Of a DNA stretch of 64,000 nt, positions 19,789 to 30,361 are shown piece by piece. The DNA is taken from the NCBI GenBank assembly GCA_022563535.1, contig JADFNE010000006.1, positions 1-64,000 on the forward strand, read 5' to 3'. The position numbers were made by a program, and so were the translations under genes. The notes below the pieces were generated by a model. It worked only from the letters and a program-made list of their open reading frames with translations. It had not been told where the DNA came from and searched no databases. How positions within the stretch are numbered: position 1 is the stretch's first letter; each line of letters starts with the position of its first letter. The stretch comes from Myxococcales bacterium (GTDB lineage: Bacteria > Myxococcota_A > UBA9160 > UBA4427).

Positions 19789-20357
19789 GCGACCCCATCG
19801 AAGCCGCAGTCACGACCATCCTGACAGAAATCGGCGAAAAGCCGGAACGCGATGGTCTGCAGAAGACCCCTGCCCGGGTTGCGGCGGCCATGCGCTTCTT
19901 TACCAAGGGCTATGCCCAGGACCCGATGGAGACCCTGAACAACGCACTGTTCGAAGTGGACTACGACGAGATGGTGCTGGTCAAGGACATCGACTTCTAC
20001 AGCTTGTGCGAGCACCACATGGTTCCGTTTTTCGGACGGGTGCACGTGGGATACATCCCGGACGGCAAGGTGGTCGGGCTGTCAAAGATCCCTCGCCTGG
20101 TCGAAATGTTTGCGCGACGGCTTCAGGTACAGGAGCGGTTCACCATGCAGGTGGCGAGCATCATAGAGGAAGTCCTGCGCCCGAAAGGTGTCGCGGTGGT
20201 GGTCGAAGCCAAACACTTGTGCATGGTGATGCGCGGCGTTGAAAAACAGAACTCGATCGCGACCACGAGTTCCATGCGCGGTAGATTCAAAACCGATTCG
20301 AAGACCCGTTCCGAGTTCATGGAACTGATTCGACACCGTTCAGATTCTTTTTACTGA
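19785..20357 (+). CDS. folE: GTP cyclohydrolase I
   Basis: Converts GTP to dihydroneopterin triphosphate, the substrate of both folate and biopterin routes and of PTPS enzymes. Zinc ligands Cys75 ([18 protein letters not shown]) and Cys146 (HLCMVMRG) and the QERFTMQVA segment are intact. It is 190 residues, typical of the bacterial type I enzyme. The ATG overlaps the PTPS-II stop (ATGA). Position directly behind two PTPS genes implies a dedicated pterin pathway. Confidence 0.95.
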   Translation: MSDPIEAAVTTILTEIGEKPERDGLQKTPARVAAAMRFFTKGYAQDPMETLNNALFEVDYDEMVLVKDIDFYSLCEHHMVPFFGRVHVGYIPDGKVVGLSKIPRLVEMFARRLQVQERFTMQVASIIEEVLRPKGVAVVVEAKHLCMVMRGVEKQNSIATTSSMRGRFKTDSKTRSEFMELIRHRSDSFY

Positions 20358-20380
20358 GCGCACCTGAGCGCACGGACGGC

Positions 20381-21907
20381 TCAGCGATCTACGATCAAGG
20401 CCGCCCGGACCAGCAGTCGCTGCTGGTTTTGGAATTCGTCTCGGCGATCGTCGATCCAGGCCTGGAGCAAATCGTTCGCGCGTTGATCCGAAAGTGCTTC
20501 CTTGGCCACCGTGACGGCGACAGCAAGCGTTGCCGTGTCGGGCTTCTGGCGTTCGAGCAATTGGATCAGGACGTGTTTATCTCCCACGTAAAAGATCTGC
20601 TTTGAACTCGGCGCCTCGAGGGTGAGGGCAAACGCCGTGGCGAGGAGTTCGAGTGAGGGCCTCGGGAGCCCGGGGATGAAACCGTCGCGTCTCCGCGTGA
20701 ACAGGCCGGTCCGTTCGAGGGTCAATCCCGCATTGCGCGCTGCATATTCGAGGCTCTGCCCTCCAGCGACTGCGTCGGAGAGTTCTTGTGCGAGCCGGGT
20801 CGCCGCTTCCGCGGCGGCTCCTGCTGCCGCGAGGGTCATGCCCGCTTCGTCAAAGTCGAGCTTGCTCGCTTCGATCTTTTCGTCGACCCAAACGATGTGC
20901 AGTCCATCTCTTCCTTCGATGATCTCACTCGGCGTTTCCAATGCGAGATCAAAAGCCACGGCTTCGAGGTTGGCTGCGACGTCGCCCCGACTGATCGCTC
21001 CGAGCTTGCCCCCATCGTTTCTGGAACTCGAATCGTCTGAAAGCTCTCGGGCCAGATCGCCAAACTTCTCGCCCGCGGCGAGTCGCTCGAGGACCTGCTC
21101 GGCGCGCATGCGATTGTCTGCAGCCGCAGTGTCTCCGCCTGCGTCTGCGGGCCGCAGCAGGATGTGTCGCATCATCAGTTGTTCGGGGGTACTGAAGCGA
21201 CTGTTCTCCGCGTCGTACTCGTCCTGAAGCGACTCTCGATTGTCTTCGAGGTAGCGCGTCACCGCGTCATCTCCGGCCCGCTGGGACTCTGGGAGCGTCT
21301 CCGCTGAGACTGCGACAAACGCGATCCGCACCTCCTCGGTCCTGAATTCCACCGCGCTCAGAGCCTCGGCATCGCCGATCTGGACCTGTCCAATCAACAA
21401 CTCGAACAATTTCTGTCGTAACAGGTCTCGTTGCACGGTGCTCATGAAGGCAGCCTGGCTGCCGTAGTTCCATTTCACGTTGGCGTCGAAATTCGCCTGA
21501 TCGAATCGTCCATCGGCATCGCGCAGGCTTGGATCGTGGCGCAGCAGATCCTTGACCTCATCGGGGCTCGCGACCAGGCCCAGGTCGCGTGCGGACTGGG
21601 CCAGCACCACCTTGCTGACGATCGAGTTCAAGGCTTGGGCGTCGAGGTACGCGGAGAGTGTCTTTGCGTCGTATTCTGCCCCGAGAGACTCCTTGATCTG
21701 CTCTTCCTGCTCAGCGCGAACGCGCAGGTAGTCGGCGAGCTGGATCTGCGTGTCGTCGAGTTCGACCACGATATCGGCCCCGGGCGACGAGGCACCCGGA
21801 CCGGGCGCTGAGCCCCCCTGGCCGAGAAAGAATACGAACACGATGCCGATTGCGAAAATGAATATCACCGTGAGCCAGCGCTGACTCTTGCGAATTAGTT
21901 TGAGCAC
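20381..21907 (-). CDS. ppiD: membrane-anchored peptidyl-prolyl isomerase/chaperone, PpiD/SurA type
   Basis: Inner-membrane anchored periplasmic folding factor. The GTG at 21907 is chosen because AAGGAG lies five bases upstream; the longer frame to 21961 lacks one. One membrane segment follows the start (WLTVIFIFAIGIVFVFFLG), then a SurA-N-like domain (~50-230) and a parvulin domain (MMRHILLRPAD, FGDLARELSDDSSSRNDGG, LGAISRGDV). The C-terminal ~150 residues are a degenerate second PPIase-like part. The 508 residues are somewhat shorter than E. coli PpiD (623). Divergent from mreB. Confidence 0.82.
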   Translation of the reverse strand: MLKLIRKSQRWLTVIFIFAIGIVFVFFLGQGGSAPGPGASSPGADIVVELDDTQIQLADYLRVRAEQEEQIKESLGAEYDAKTLSAYLDAQALNSIVSKVVLAQSARDLGLVASPDEVKDLLRHDPSLRDADGRFDQANFDANVKWNYGSQAAFMSTVQRDLLRQKLFELLIGQVQIGDAEALSAVEFRTEEVRIAFVAVSAETLPESQRAGDDAVTRYLEDNRESLQDEYDAENSRFSTPEQLMMRHILLRPADAGGDTAAADNRMRAEQVLERLAAGEKFGDLARELSDDSSSRNDGGKLGAISRGDVAANLEAVAFDLALETPSEIIEGRDGLHIVWVDEKIEASKLDFDEAGMTLAAAGAAAEAATRLAQELSDAVAGGQSLEYAARNAGLTLERTGLFTRRRDGFIPGLPRPSLELLATAFALTLEAPSSKQIFYVGDKHVLIQLLERQKPDTATLAVAVTVAKEALSDQRANDLLQAWIDDRRDEFQNQQRLLVRAALIVDR

Positions 21908-23383
<1,476 letters not shown>

Positions 23384-23487
23384 GCCCAATTTCGCCTTGC
23401 ACCGGTGCGGAGTGTCGCGCCGCAGTCGGCTGCACTTCGCTGGAGTTGTTGGTTTATTTGCGATCTTGACTGTCGCAGCGGGGGAAC

Positions 23488-24465
23488 ATGCTCGAGTTCC
23501 TGAAGCGCTTCAGCGCACCCATCGCGTTTGTCGGCCTGCTGCTCATCGCAGCGGTCGCGATGGTGGGCGACACCCAGAACCCAGATCAGAAACTCCCGTG
23601 GTGGCGGGAACTGGTGCTCGAGGTCGTGGCGCCCGTGCAGCAGCTGGTTTCTGTTCCTGCGACCGCGGTTCGCAACGTGTGGGGCCGGTACATGAACCTG
23701 ATCGACGTCGGCATCGAGAACGAACGCCTGCTCGAGCGGGTCGCTGAACTCGAAGAGATCAGTCTTCAGTATCAAGAAGCCCTGGTAGCGAGCGGGCATC
23801 TGCAGCGGATTGCCGCCATGCGCGGAGATTTCGAAATCCCCATGCTGCCGGCACAAGTCGTGGGTCTCGACATCTCGCTCTGGTTTCGCACGGTGGTGGT
23901 CGACCGCGGACGCAACGACGGCGTCAACGCGGGCAATCCGATCATCACCAACAACGGAGTGGCGGGCCTAGTCACTGCGGCATCGAGCCATGTGGCCAAG
24001 GTCATGTTGTTGCTCGACCGACAGAGCGCGGTCGACGGCGTCGTGCAGCGCAGCCGCACCCGGGGCGTTGTGCACGGTACTGGTGCCGGAAAACTCGAGT
24101 TCGAATTCGTGGCCCGAGAGGGTGACATTCTTCCCGGCGATATTGTGCTCACGTCGGGTCTCGATGCGGTCTATCCCAAAGGGCTGCGCATCGGTTCGGT
24201 GAGCGAGATTCGCGATCGCGGAAGTGATCTGATCCAGGTCGCAATCCTCACCCCTGCGGTCGACTTCGAACGTCTCGAGCAAGTGTTTGTGATGTTCCAT
24301 CAGGGTCCGACGATGGAACTGCTTTACGGAACTTCCACTGCGCTCACCGGGGACGAAGAAGACGACGACCCGGCCCCGAGTGACGACGAATCGGGCAACA
24401 AGTCGGGTACGGAGTCCGCCGCTGCAGTTGCCGCCGGTCCCGACCCGCCAAGTCCTGCGTCATGA
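23488..24465 (+). CDS. mreC: rod-shape determining protein MreC
   Basis: Bitopic scaffold that activates PBP2-RodA. It has a short cytoplasmic N-terminus, one membrane helix (IAFVGLLLIAAVAMVG), a coiled coil around residues 75-110 (IENERLLERVAELEEI) and the beta domains (VVDRGRNDGVNAGNPIIT). The last ~40 residues form an unusual acidic, disordered tail rich in Asp, Ser and Gly (GDEEDDDPAPSDDESG). The start follows GGGGGAAC; the 104-base gap to mreB shows no clear terminator. Confidence 0.92.
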   Translation: MLEFLKRFSAPIAFVGLLLIAAVAMVGDTQNPDQKLPWWRELVLEVVAPVQQLVSVPATAVRNVWGRYMNLIDVGIENERLLERVAELEEISLQYQEALVASGHLQRIAAMRGDFEIPMLPAQVVGLDISLWFRTVVVDRGRNDGVNAGNPIITNNGVAGLVTAASSHVAKVMLLLDRQSAVDGVVQRSRTRGVVHGTGAGKLEFEFVAREGDILPGDIVLTSGLDAVYPKGLRIGSVSEIRDRGSDLIQVAILTPAVDFERLEQVFVMFHQGPTMELLYGTSTALTGDEEDDDPAPSDDESGNKSGTESAAAVAAGPDPPSPAS

Positions 24466-24499
24466 GGGCCGTGGCAGCCAGGCCCAGCGGAGAAGTTCG

Positions 24500-25039
24500 A
24501 TGAAGCGCCTGCTCTCCGTGTTGGTGGTCGGTTTGATCGCACTCGGAATTCAGAGCGGCCTGTCCATGGTCATTCCACGTCAACTCTGCCCAGACCTTGG
24601 CTTGTTGGTGGTGATCGCAATCGGCCTTCACTGGCGAGATGTGACGAGTGGATTGTTCATCGCCTCGGTACTCGGCTTTACGGCGGACATGCTTTCGAGT
24701 TCGATCTTCGGTGGACACGCATTGATGCGCGTTCTCATTTATGCGGCGACCGCAATCTCGCGTCAGCGGATGGACCTGCGAAGTGGGGTGGCACTGGCTT
24801 TGTTTGCGGGCGGTATGACAATTTTTTACGCCCTGGGGCTGTTTGTCTTGATGCGATTCTTCGGCGCCGACTCAAACGGCTTCCGATGGACGGGGATCGG
24901 GGGATTGTTCCCACATACGTTCGTCAACGCCGTTTGTGCGCCGCTCGTATCCGCGCTTGTGCTCCGAGTCTGCGAGTGGGCGGACGGTGAAGCCAGTCCG
25001 CGCGGCCTCGAAATCGAAGCCAGGAGGCCCACCTCATGA
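24500..25039 (+). CDS. mreD: rod-shape determining protein MreD
   Basis: Small polytopic membrane protein of the elongasome, 179 residues with five or six hydrophobic helices. The ATG at 24500 (MKRLLSVLVVGLIAL) has GGAGAA upstream; an in-frame start at 24380 would add an implausible hydrophilic stretch inside mreC. The stop overlaps the mrdA ATG. Confidence 0.88.
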   Translation: MKRLLSVLVVGLIALGIQSGLSMVIPRQLCPDLGLLVVIAIGLHWRDVTSGLFIASVLGFTADMLSSSIFGGHALMRVLIYAATAISRQRMDLRSGVALALFAGGMTIFYALGLFVLMRFFGADSNGFRWTGIGGLFPHTFVNAVCAPLVSALVLRVCEWADGEASPRGLEIEARRPTS

Positions 25040-26988
25040 GTTCCGGCTATGGCGATGGCCGGCTCTCCGGGGGCGGGTCCCAGGAAAATTCGGGAAGTCT
25101 TGGCGTGATCGCTGCGGTGCTGATTCTGACCTTCTTCACTTTCTCGCTGCGGCTGTTCCAGCTGCAAATTGTCGATGGGGCGCAGCTTCGGAGTCGTTCC
25201 GAACAGAACTTCGTGCGAACCGTCCGTCTGGAAGCGCCGCGCGGAGATATCGTGGATCGCGAGGGCCGTATTCTGGCCTCCACCCGGCCAGCGTATCGCG
25301 TGCAGATCATCCCCAACGAACTCCACCGCGGCGATCGCACGTTCCGCGCGCTGAGTCAGATTCTGGGTGAGGCGCCGGGGGAGATCTCGAAACGGGTGGG
25401 CCACCCCACCGGGCGCCGACGCTTCCAACCTGTCGTGTTGCGCGGCGATCTCGGTTACGAGCGCTTCGCCCAGGTCGAATCACACCGCTACGCACTGCCC
25501 GGGGTCGTGACCAACATCGGTCCGAGGCGTCATTACGTCGAAGACGATCTCGCGGCTCATTTGTTGGGAACCATTGGTGAAGTGGGGACGCGACAGCTCG
25601 CCCTGCCACAGTTTAGCGATTACATCGCGGGGGAAATCGTGGGACAGTTCGGTCTCGAAGCCGAGCTCGAGGCCCATCTGCGCGGTCACGCCGGTGGCCG
25701 CAACCTGGTCGTGGACGTGGCGGGCCGTGAGATCGAATTGCTCGACGAGATCAAGCCAATCCCCGGCGGCCGCGTGGTGTTGACCCTCGACCTGGATCTG
25801 CAGCGCGTTGCAGAGGAAGCTTTTCGCTCCTCCGATCCCGAAGTGCCGGACCACATGGGGGCACTCGTCGCGATCGACCCGAGCAACGGCGAAATCTTGG
25901 CTTTAGTTTCACTACCCTCCTACGACCCGAACTCGTTCGCTGGCGGTATCGATTCGAAAACCTGGGATCAACTGATCTCCGATCCCTGGAAGCCGCTGCG
26001 AAACCGGGCGGTGTCCGGCGAATATTCTCCCGGTTCGACCTACAAGGCCGTGATTGCGGCGGCTGGACTGGCGGAGGAGGAGATCACCCAGGAGGAGGAG
26101 ATCTTCTGTCCCGGTTACTACCGCATGGGGCGGCGGGTCTATCGCTGTTGGAAGCGAGGAGGTCACGGAGACGTGGCCATGGAGCAGGCGCTCAAGGAAT
26201 CGTGTGATGTGTACTTCTATAATCTGGGGGTCCGCCTCGGAATTGATCGCATGGCGCATTACGCCAAGGGTTTTGGTTTTGGCAGGGCCACGGGCATCAA
26301 TCTCGCCGCCGAGAAGGCTGGCTTGATTCCCACCATGGAATGGAAGCGGCGCGTCAAGGGTGAGGAGTGGATCAAGGGCGAGACGGTCTCGGCCGCGATC
26401 GGGCAGGGCTACAACCTCGTTACTCCAATTCAGCTCGCGGTGGCGTATGCGGCCATCGCCAACGGGGGACGCGTGCTCCGCCCACAACTCGTCAAACGCT
26501 TCGAGACCTGGGACCGGGAGGTGCTCAAGATCATGATCCCCGAAGAGCGGTCTCGGGTGCCGGTTTCGCGGGAGATCATCGAAGTGGTGCGAGATGCTTT
26601 GATCGCCGTGGTCGAAGGCGAACGGGGAACCGGTGGAAGGGCTCGCGTGCCCGGGATTATCGTTGCGGGCAAGAGCGGTACGACCCAGGTGGTGAGCCTC
26701 GATCTCGTCAAGAACCTGGAACCCGAGGAAATCCCCATTGGCTATCGCGACCACGCATTGTTTGTGGCGTTTGCTCCGGCCATGGAGCCGGAGATCGTCG
26801 TTGTGGCCCTGGTCGAGCACGCGGGTAAAGGCGGTGGGACCGTGGCCGCGCCGATCGTTCAAAAGGTGCTCGCGCGCTATTTCGAAAAACATCCCCGGGA
26901 GCCTGCCCCAGAGCCGACTCAGGTCGTGCTTGTGCAGGAGCGTCTACAAGGGCATCCACAAGGTCATGCGCAGGAAGGGCGGCAATGA
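25036..26988 (+). CDS. mrdA: penicillin-binding protein 2, elongasome transpeptidase
   Basis: Class B PBP that cross-links peptidoglycan during elongation. One N-terminal membrane segment, a pedestal domain (RGDIVDREGRILASTRPAYR) and the transpeptidase domain with SxxK nucleophile in SPGSTYKAVIAAAGL, SxN-like motif ESCDVYFYNLG and KSGTTQVVS. The 650 residues are normal. GGAGG is eight bases before the ATG, which overlaps mreD; rodA overlaps the stop in turn. It ends in a Gln/His/Gly-rich tail. Confidence 0.95.
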   Translation: MSSGYGDGRLSGGGSQENSGSLGVIAAVLILTFFTFSLRLFQLQIVDGAQLRSRSEQNFVRTVRLEAPRGDIVDREGRILASTRPAYRVQIIPNELHRGDRTFRALSQILGEAPGEISKRVGHPTGRRRFQPVVLRGDLGYERFAQVESHRYALPGVVTNIGPRRHYVEDDLAAHLLGTIGEVGTRQLALPQFSDYIAGEIVGQFGLEAELEAHLRGHAGGRNLVVDVAGREIELLDEIKPIPGGRVVLTLDLDLQRVAEEAFRSSDPEVPDHMGALVAIDPSNGEILALVSLPSYDPNSFAGGIDSKTWDQLISDPWKPLRNRAVSGEYSPGSTYKAVIAAAGLAEEEITQEEEIFCPGYYRMGRRVYRCWKRGGHGDVAMEQALKESCDVYFYNLGVRLGIDRMAHYAKGFGFGRATGINLAAEKAGLIPTMEWKRRVKGEEWIKGETVSAAIGQGYNLVTPIQLAVAYAAIANGGRVLRPQLVKRFETWDREVLKIMIPEERSRVPVSREIIEVVRDALIAVVEGERGTGGRARVPGIIVAGKSGTTQVVSLDLVKNLEPEEIPIGYRDHALFVAFAPAMEPEIVVVALVEHAGKGGGTVAAPIVQKVLARYFEKHPREPAPEPTQVVLVQERLQGHPQGHAQEGRQ

Positions 26989-28085
26989 ATATTGATCGCC
27001 GATCGCTGCAGTACTTCGACTGGGTGTTCTTTTCGATTGCGGCGATCCTGATCGTGTTTGCGTTCGTCAATCTCACGTCGGCGACCAACTCTGGCGTCGA
27101 AGGCGGCACCTCCGACATCGTGCGCCGCCAGGGCATGGTCGTCGGACTGTGCAGTGTCGTGATGGTCATCATCTTGATGATCGATTATCGACACTTCGAA
27201 CGCTTCGCCTTCCTGCTCTACATCGGCAGCCTGCTCCTGCTGGTCGCCACGCTGGTGATCGCGCCCGAAACCCGCGGCGCACGCGCGTGGTTGTTCGAGG
27301 GACGCATGCAGCCTTCGGAGTTGGCAAAAATCACGCTGGTGCTCGTGCTGGCGCGCCACTTCCACCGCAATCCCCCCGAGGCCAACGCAGGGTTACGTCA
27401 GTTGATACGCCCGGTCTTGATCGCGGCACCGCCCGTGGGGCTGATCATTGCGCAAAAGGACATGGGGGTCGCGTTGCTGACCCTGTTGGTGGCGATGACG
27501 TTCCTGCCTTTCGTGCGCATTTCTTTGCGTGCCTGGGTCGGCATTGCGGCGGCCGGGGTCGGGGCGCTCACCGCGCTTTGGGCCTATGGCCTGAGGCCAT
27601 ATCAACAGCAGCGGATTCTCGATTTTCTGGACCCCGAACGCGACCCCCTCGCTTCGGGCTACCAGGCGATGCAGTCGCGAATCGCGATCGGTGCAGGTGG
27701 CATGTTTGGCCGGGGATGGATGGAGGGCACCCAGACTCAACTGCGCTTCCTCCCCACCCAGCACACGGACTTTATCTTTTCAGTGCTCGCCGAGGAGTGG
27801 GGTTTCGTCGGCAGCATTCTGATGCTTTCGCTGTTCTTGTCGATGTTGTTGTGGGGGCTGTGGATCGCATCCAGTTCGAAGGACCAGTTTGGCGCCATGC
27901 TCGCAGTGGGCCTGGTGGGGACGCTCTTCTGGCCGGCCGCGATCAATATCGCGATGGTGCTCGGGCTCGCCCCCGTCATCGGCGTGCCGCTGCCGCTGTT
28001 TTCCTATGGTGGGTCGGCCATGCTTTCAGCCTTCATTTCGCTGGGCTTGTTGCTGAACATTTCCATGCGCCGGTATCTATTTTGA
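26985..28085 (+). CDS. rodA: peptidoglycan polymerase RodA (SEDS family)
   Basis: SEDS-family glycosyltransferase that polymerises lipid II with PBP2. 366 residues with about ten membrane helices. Family motifs are visible at RGARAWLFEGRMQPSELAKI, QKDMGVALL and the end loop IGVPLPLFSYGGSAMLSAF. ATG overlaps the mrdA stop. Its own stop overlaps the next start (TTGA). Confidence 0.95.
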   Translation: MNIDRRSLQYFDWVFFSIAAILIVFAFVNLTSATNSGVEGGTSDIVRRQGMVVGLCSVVMVIILMIDYRHFERFAFLLYIGSLLLLVATLVIAPETRGARAWLFEGRMQPSELAKITLVLVLARHFHRNPPEANAGLRQLIRPVLIAAPPVGLIIAQKDMGVALLTLLVAMTFLPFVRISLRAWVGIAAAGVGALTALWAYGLRPYQQQRILDFLDPERDPLASGYQAMQSRIAIGAGGMFGRGWMEGTQTQLRFLPTQHTDFIFSVLAEEWGFVGSILMLSLFLSMLLWGLWIASSSKDQFGAMLAVGLVGTLFWPAAINIAMVLGLAPVIGVPLPLFSYGGSAMLSAFISLGLLLNISMRRYLF

Positions 28086-28750
28086 GTCGCGGTCAAATCG
28101 CTGCATTCTTCGACATGGACAAGACGATCATTTCGGAGAACTCGGGATCGATCTTCTTGCGCCATAGCTGGGAGCGCGGCGAAATTACTGTTTGGGATCT
28201 CGTGCGGGGCGCGGGTGCGTTTTTGCAGTACAAGCTCGGGACCCTGGACATTCAGGCCTGGACCGTCCAGATGCTGCGCGGTCTCGAGGGACAACCCGAG
28301 AGCGAGTTGCTCGAGGACGGGCGCGCCTTGTTCGAAAAATACATGGCCCCAAAAATCTATCCCGAAGCCGCGCGCCTGATCGCCGAGCATCTGGACAAGG
28401 GCCACGTCGTGGCGATCGTTTCTGGTTCGGTCCGCTTCCTGGTCGAACCGCTGGCGGAATCGCTCTCGGTCAAGCACGTGCTGTGTACCGAACTCGAAAC
28501 CTTCGACGGTATCTTGACCGGCCGTTGTGTCGAACCGGTCTGCATGGAGGAGGGGAAGATCTATTGGCTTCAGGGTTTCATCGAACGCCACCAGATCGAT
28601 CTCGCCCGCAGTTGGTTCTATACGGATTCGATCACTGACCTGCCGGTGCTCGACCTGGTCGGTCATCCGGTCGCAACCAATCCCGACCCGATGCTCTACC
28701 TCACCGCAACCCGACGCGGCTGGCCGATTCGCATTTTTGATGAACCGTAG
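28082..28750 (+). CDS. HAD-superfamily IB phosphatase
   Basis: Phosphoserine-phosphatase-like hydrolase, 222 residues. Catalytic motif I is AAFFDMDKTIIS (Asp11, Asp13), motif II VSGSVRFLVEPLAE and motif IV YTDSITDLPVLDLVG. A TTG at 28082 overlapping the rodA stop is the only start that keeps motif I; the next ATG (28115) falls inside it. A longer open frame back to 27149 is a rodA shadow. Similar HAD-IB enzymes include SerB and lipid phosphatases; the substrate cannot be told from the sequence. Confidence 0.82.
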   Translation: MSRGQIAAFFDMDKTIISENSGSIFLRHSWERGEITVWDLVRGAGAFLQYKLGTLDIQAWTVQMLRGLEGQPESELLEDGRALFEKYMAPKIYPEAARLIAEHLDKGHVVAIVSGSVRFLVEPLAESLSVKHVLCTELETFDGILTGRCVEPVCMEEGKIYWLQGFIERHQIDLARSWFYTDSITDLPVLDLVGHPVATNPDPMLYLTATRRGWPIRIFDEP

Positions 28751-28765
28751 CCCGGTGTCGGGGAT

Positions 28766-28784
28766 GTCTAGCGGGCTGCTAGAC
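28766..28784. terminator. perfect palindrome between convergent HAD and trxA genes
   Basis: GTCTAGC, five bases, then GCTAGAC. The right arm includes the trxA stop codon (minus strand). It lies 16 bases after the HAD gene. It may act as a two-way terminator, but neither strand has a strong T run after it. Confidence 0.45.
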
Positions 28785-29102
28785 GAGCTTCTCAGCCATC
28801 TCGACAAAGTCGCTCTTCGGCCGGGCGCCTTGGATTTGTTGTACGACCTGGCCGCCCTGAAAGGCGAGGACCGTCGGCACCGCGCGGACTCCGTACTGAC
28901 CCGGGGTGCCCGGCGAATTGTCTATGTCGACCTTGACGATCTTGATCCGTCCTTCGTATTGCTCGGCGAGCTCCTTGAGCACCGGAGCGATCTGCTTGCA
29001 GGGTCCGCACCATTCGGCCCAAAAGTCGACAATCACCGGAATATCCGAATCGAGAACCTCAGCCTGAAAAGTCGCGTCAGTTGCATCGGTGATGGTTGCC
29101 AT
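28779..29102 (-). CDS. trxA: thioredoxin
   Basis: Cytoplasmic disulfide reductase of 107 residues with the canonical active site Trp31-Cys32-Gly33-Pro34-Cys35 (FWAEWCGPCKQIAP) and the cis-Pro loop (GVRAVPTVLAF). GAGGAG lies about eight bases before the ATG. It faces the HAD gene convergently. Confidence 0.97.
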   Translation of the reverse strand: MATITDATDATFQAEVLDSDIPVIVDFWAEWCGPCKQIAPVLKELAEQYEGRIKIVKVDIDNSPGTPGQYGVRAVPTVLAFQGGQVVQQIQGARPKSDFVEMAEKLV

Positions 29103-29291
29103 GGGATCGTCTCCTCGAAATGATCGTCTCGCTGGGCGTTGAGGTTATAGCCCGCATTCCTTCGACTCGGTATCTTTCCCCCCAAGGTGATCTCGATTAC
29201 GCGAGACAGCATTGCGAGGTAGCGACTCCATGGCGCAAGCCGAAGAGCGAGTGCAGAAAATACGCGGCGTGTTTCGGAAAACCTCAAAGTC

Positions 29292-30287
29292 GTGAACCGA
29301 AAACTGCGCGCGATCGATCGTGCAAAGGTCCAGACAATTCCCGCGCGGAGCCGACACAGCAAGGTCACGCTCCGGGACGAGGCGACGCCATACGAGGCGG
29401 GGACTTCGTTCTCGCAGTTCCTGAAGGGGTTGCCCGATATCCTCGGCGCAAAAGATTTGCGCGAAGTCGTGGGAGCCTGGGACAAGGCCTGGACGGGTGA
29501 CCGAAGCGTCCTCTGGGGCTTCGGCGCACATCTGATCAAAGTGGGACTCGCGCCCGTCGTCGTCGACCTGATGGAGCGCGGTGCCATCTCGGCAATCTTC
29601 ATGAACGGGGCGGGGAGCGTGCACGATCTCGAAATTGCGCTGATGGGACGCACCAGCGAGGAAGTCGGCGAGGCGCTGGACGACGGCAGCTTCGGCATGG
29701 CCCGAGAAACCGGAGAGCAGCTCAACGGCGCGATCAACCGGGGTGCGGGCGAAGGCCTGGGCATGGGAGAGAGCATCGGTCGCGAGATTCTCGAGGGTAA
29801 ATATCGCTACAAAGACCGGTCTGTTCTCGCGGCTGCGGTTCGCCTCGGCATTCCAGCCACGGTCCACATCGCAGTGGGGAGCGATATCCATCACATGCAC
29901 CCCAGCGCCGACGGTGCCGCGCTGGGGGAGACGAGCTTTCGCGACTTTGAAAAATTGTCTTCGGTGGTGGCGGGACTCGAGGGCGGGGTGGTGTTCAACG
30001 TGGGTTCCGCGGTGATCTTGCCGGAAGTGTTTTTGAAAGCGCTTTCACTGGCGCGCAATCTCGGCAATCCGGTTCGGCGCATCACCGCCGTGAATCTCGA
30101 TTTCATTCGACACTATCGGCCCCAGGTGAACATCGTCGAAAGGCCCACGCGACTGGGGGGCAAGGGCTACTCGCTGGTGGGACAACACGAGATCATGGTT
30201 CCGCTGATGTCGGCCGGGGTGATCGAGGCGCACGAAAAGTCTTCGGCTCGCGGTTCCCGGAAATCTGGACGTGGCCGCAAACGCTGA
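29292..30287 (+). CDS. deoxyhypusine-synthase-like NAD-binding protein
   Basis: 331-residue soluble protein that resembles the deoxyhypusine synthase family in its middle: GFGAHLIKVGLAPVVVDLME, IFMNGAGSVHDLEIALMG and VFNVGSAVILPEVFLKAL line up with the NAD-binding parts. The active-site Lys segment of the true enzyme (SWGK) is not found, and bacteria lack eIF5A, so it must do something else. A striking segment is GSDIHHMHPSADGAALGE, with three close His. The GTG start at 29292 is the best available. The C-terminus is Lys/Arg-rich. Family assignment is by eye only. Confidence 0.55.
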   Translation: MNRKLRAIDRAKVQTIPARSRHSKVTLRDEATPYEAGTSFSQFLKGLPDILGAKDLREVVGAWDKAWTGDRSVLWGFGAHLIKVGLAPVVVDLMERGAISAIFMNGAGSVHDLEIALMGRTSEEVGEALDDGSFGMARETGEQLNGAINRGAGEGLGMGESIGREILEGKYRYKDRSVLAAAVRLGIPATVHIAVGSDIHHMHPSADGAALGETSFRDFEKLSSVVAGLEGGVVFNVGSAVILPEVFLKALSLARNLGNPVRRITAVNLDFIRHYRPQVNIVERPTRLGGKGYSLVGQHEIMVPLMSAGVIEAHEKSSARGSRKSGRGRKR

Positions 30288-30299
30288 GAAATGAAGGGC

Positions 30300-30333
30300 T
30301 AGGAGTCCGCGCCTTCTGCCGCGCAGGCTCCTA
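30300..30333. repeat. dispersed palindromic element, copy 2
   Basis: TAGGAGTCCGCGC and GCGCAGGCTCCTA form a long stem with one mismatch and a wobble, around loop CTTCTGCC. Same family as the copies at 18866 and 37003. It lies between the deoxyhypusine-synthase-like gene and the macrodomain gene, both rightward. Confidence 0.7.
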
Positions 30334-30361
30334 TCGTGAGGGCACAGAGAAGGGGAGATCC

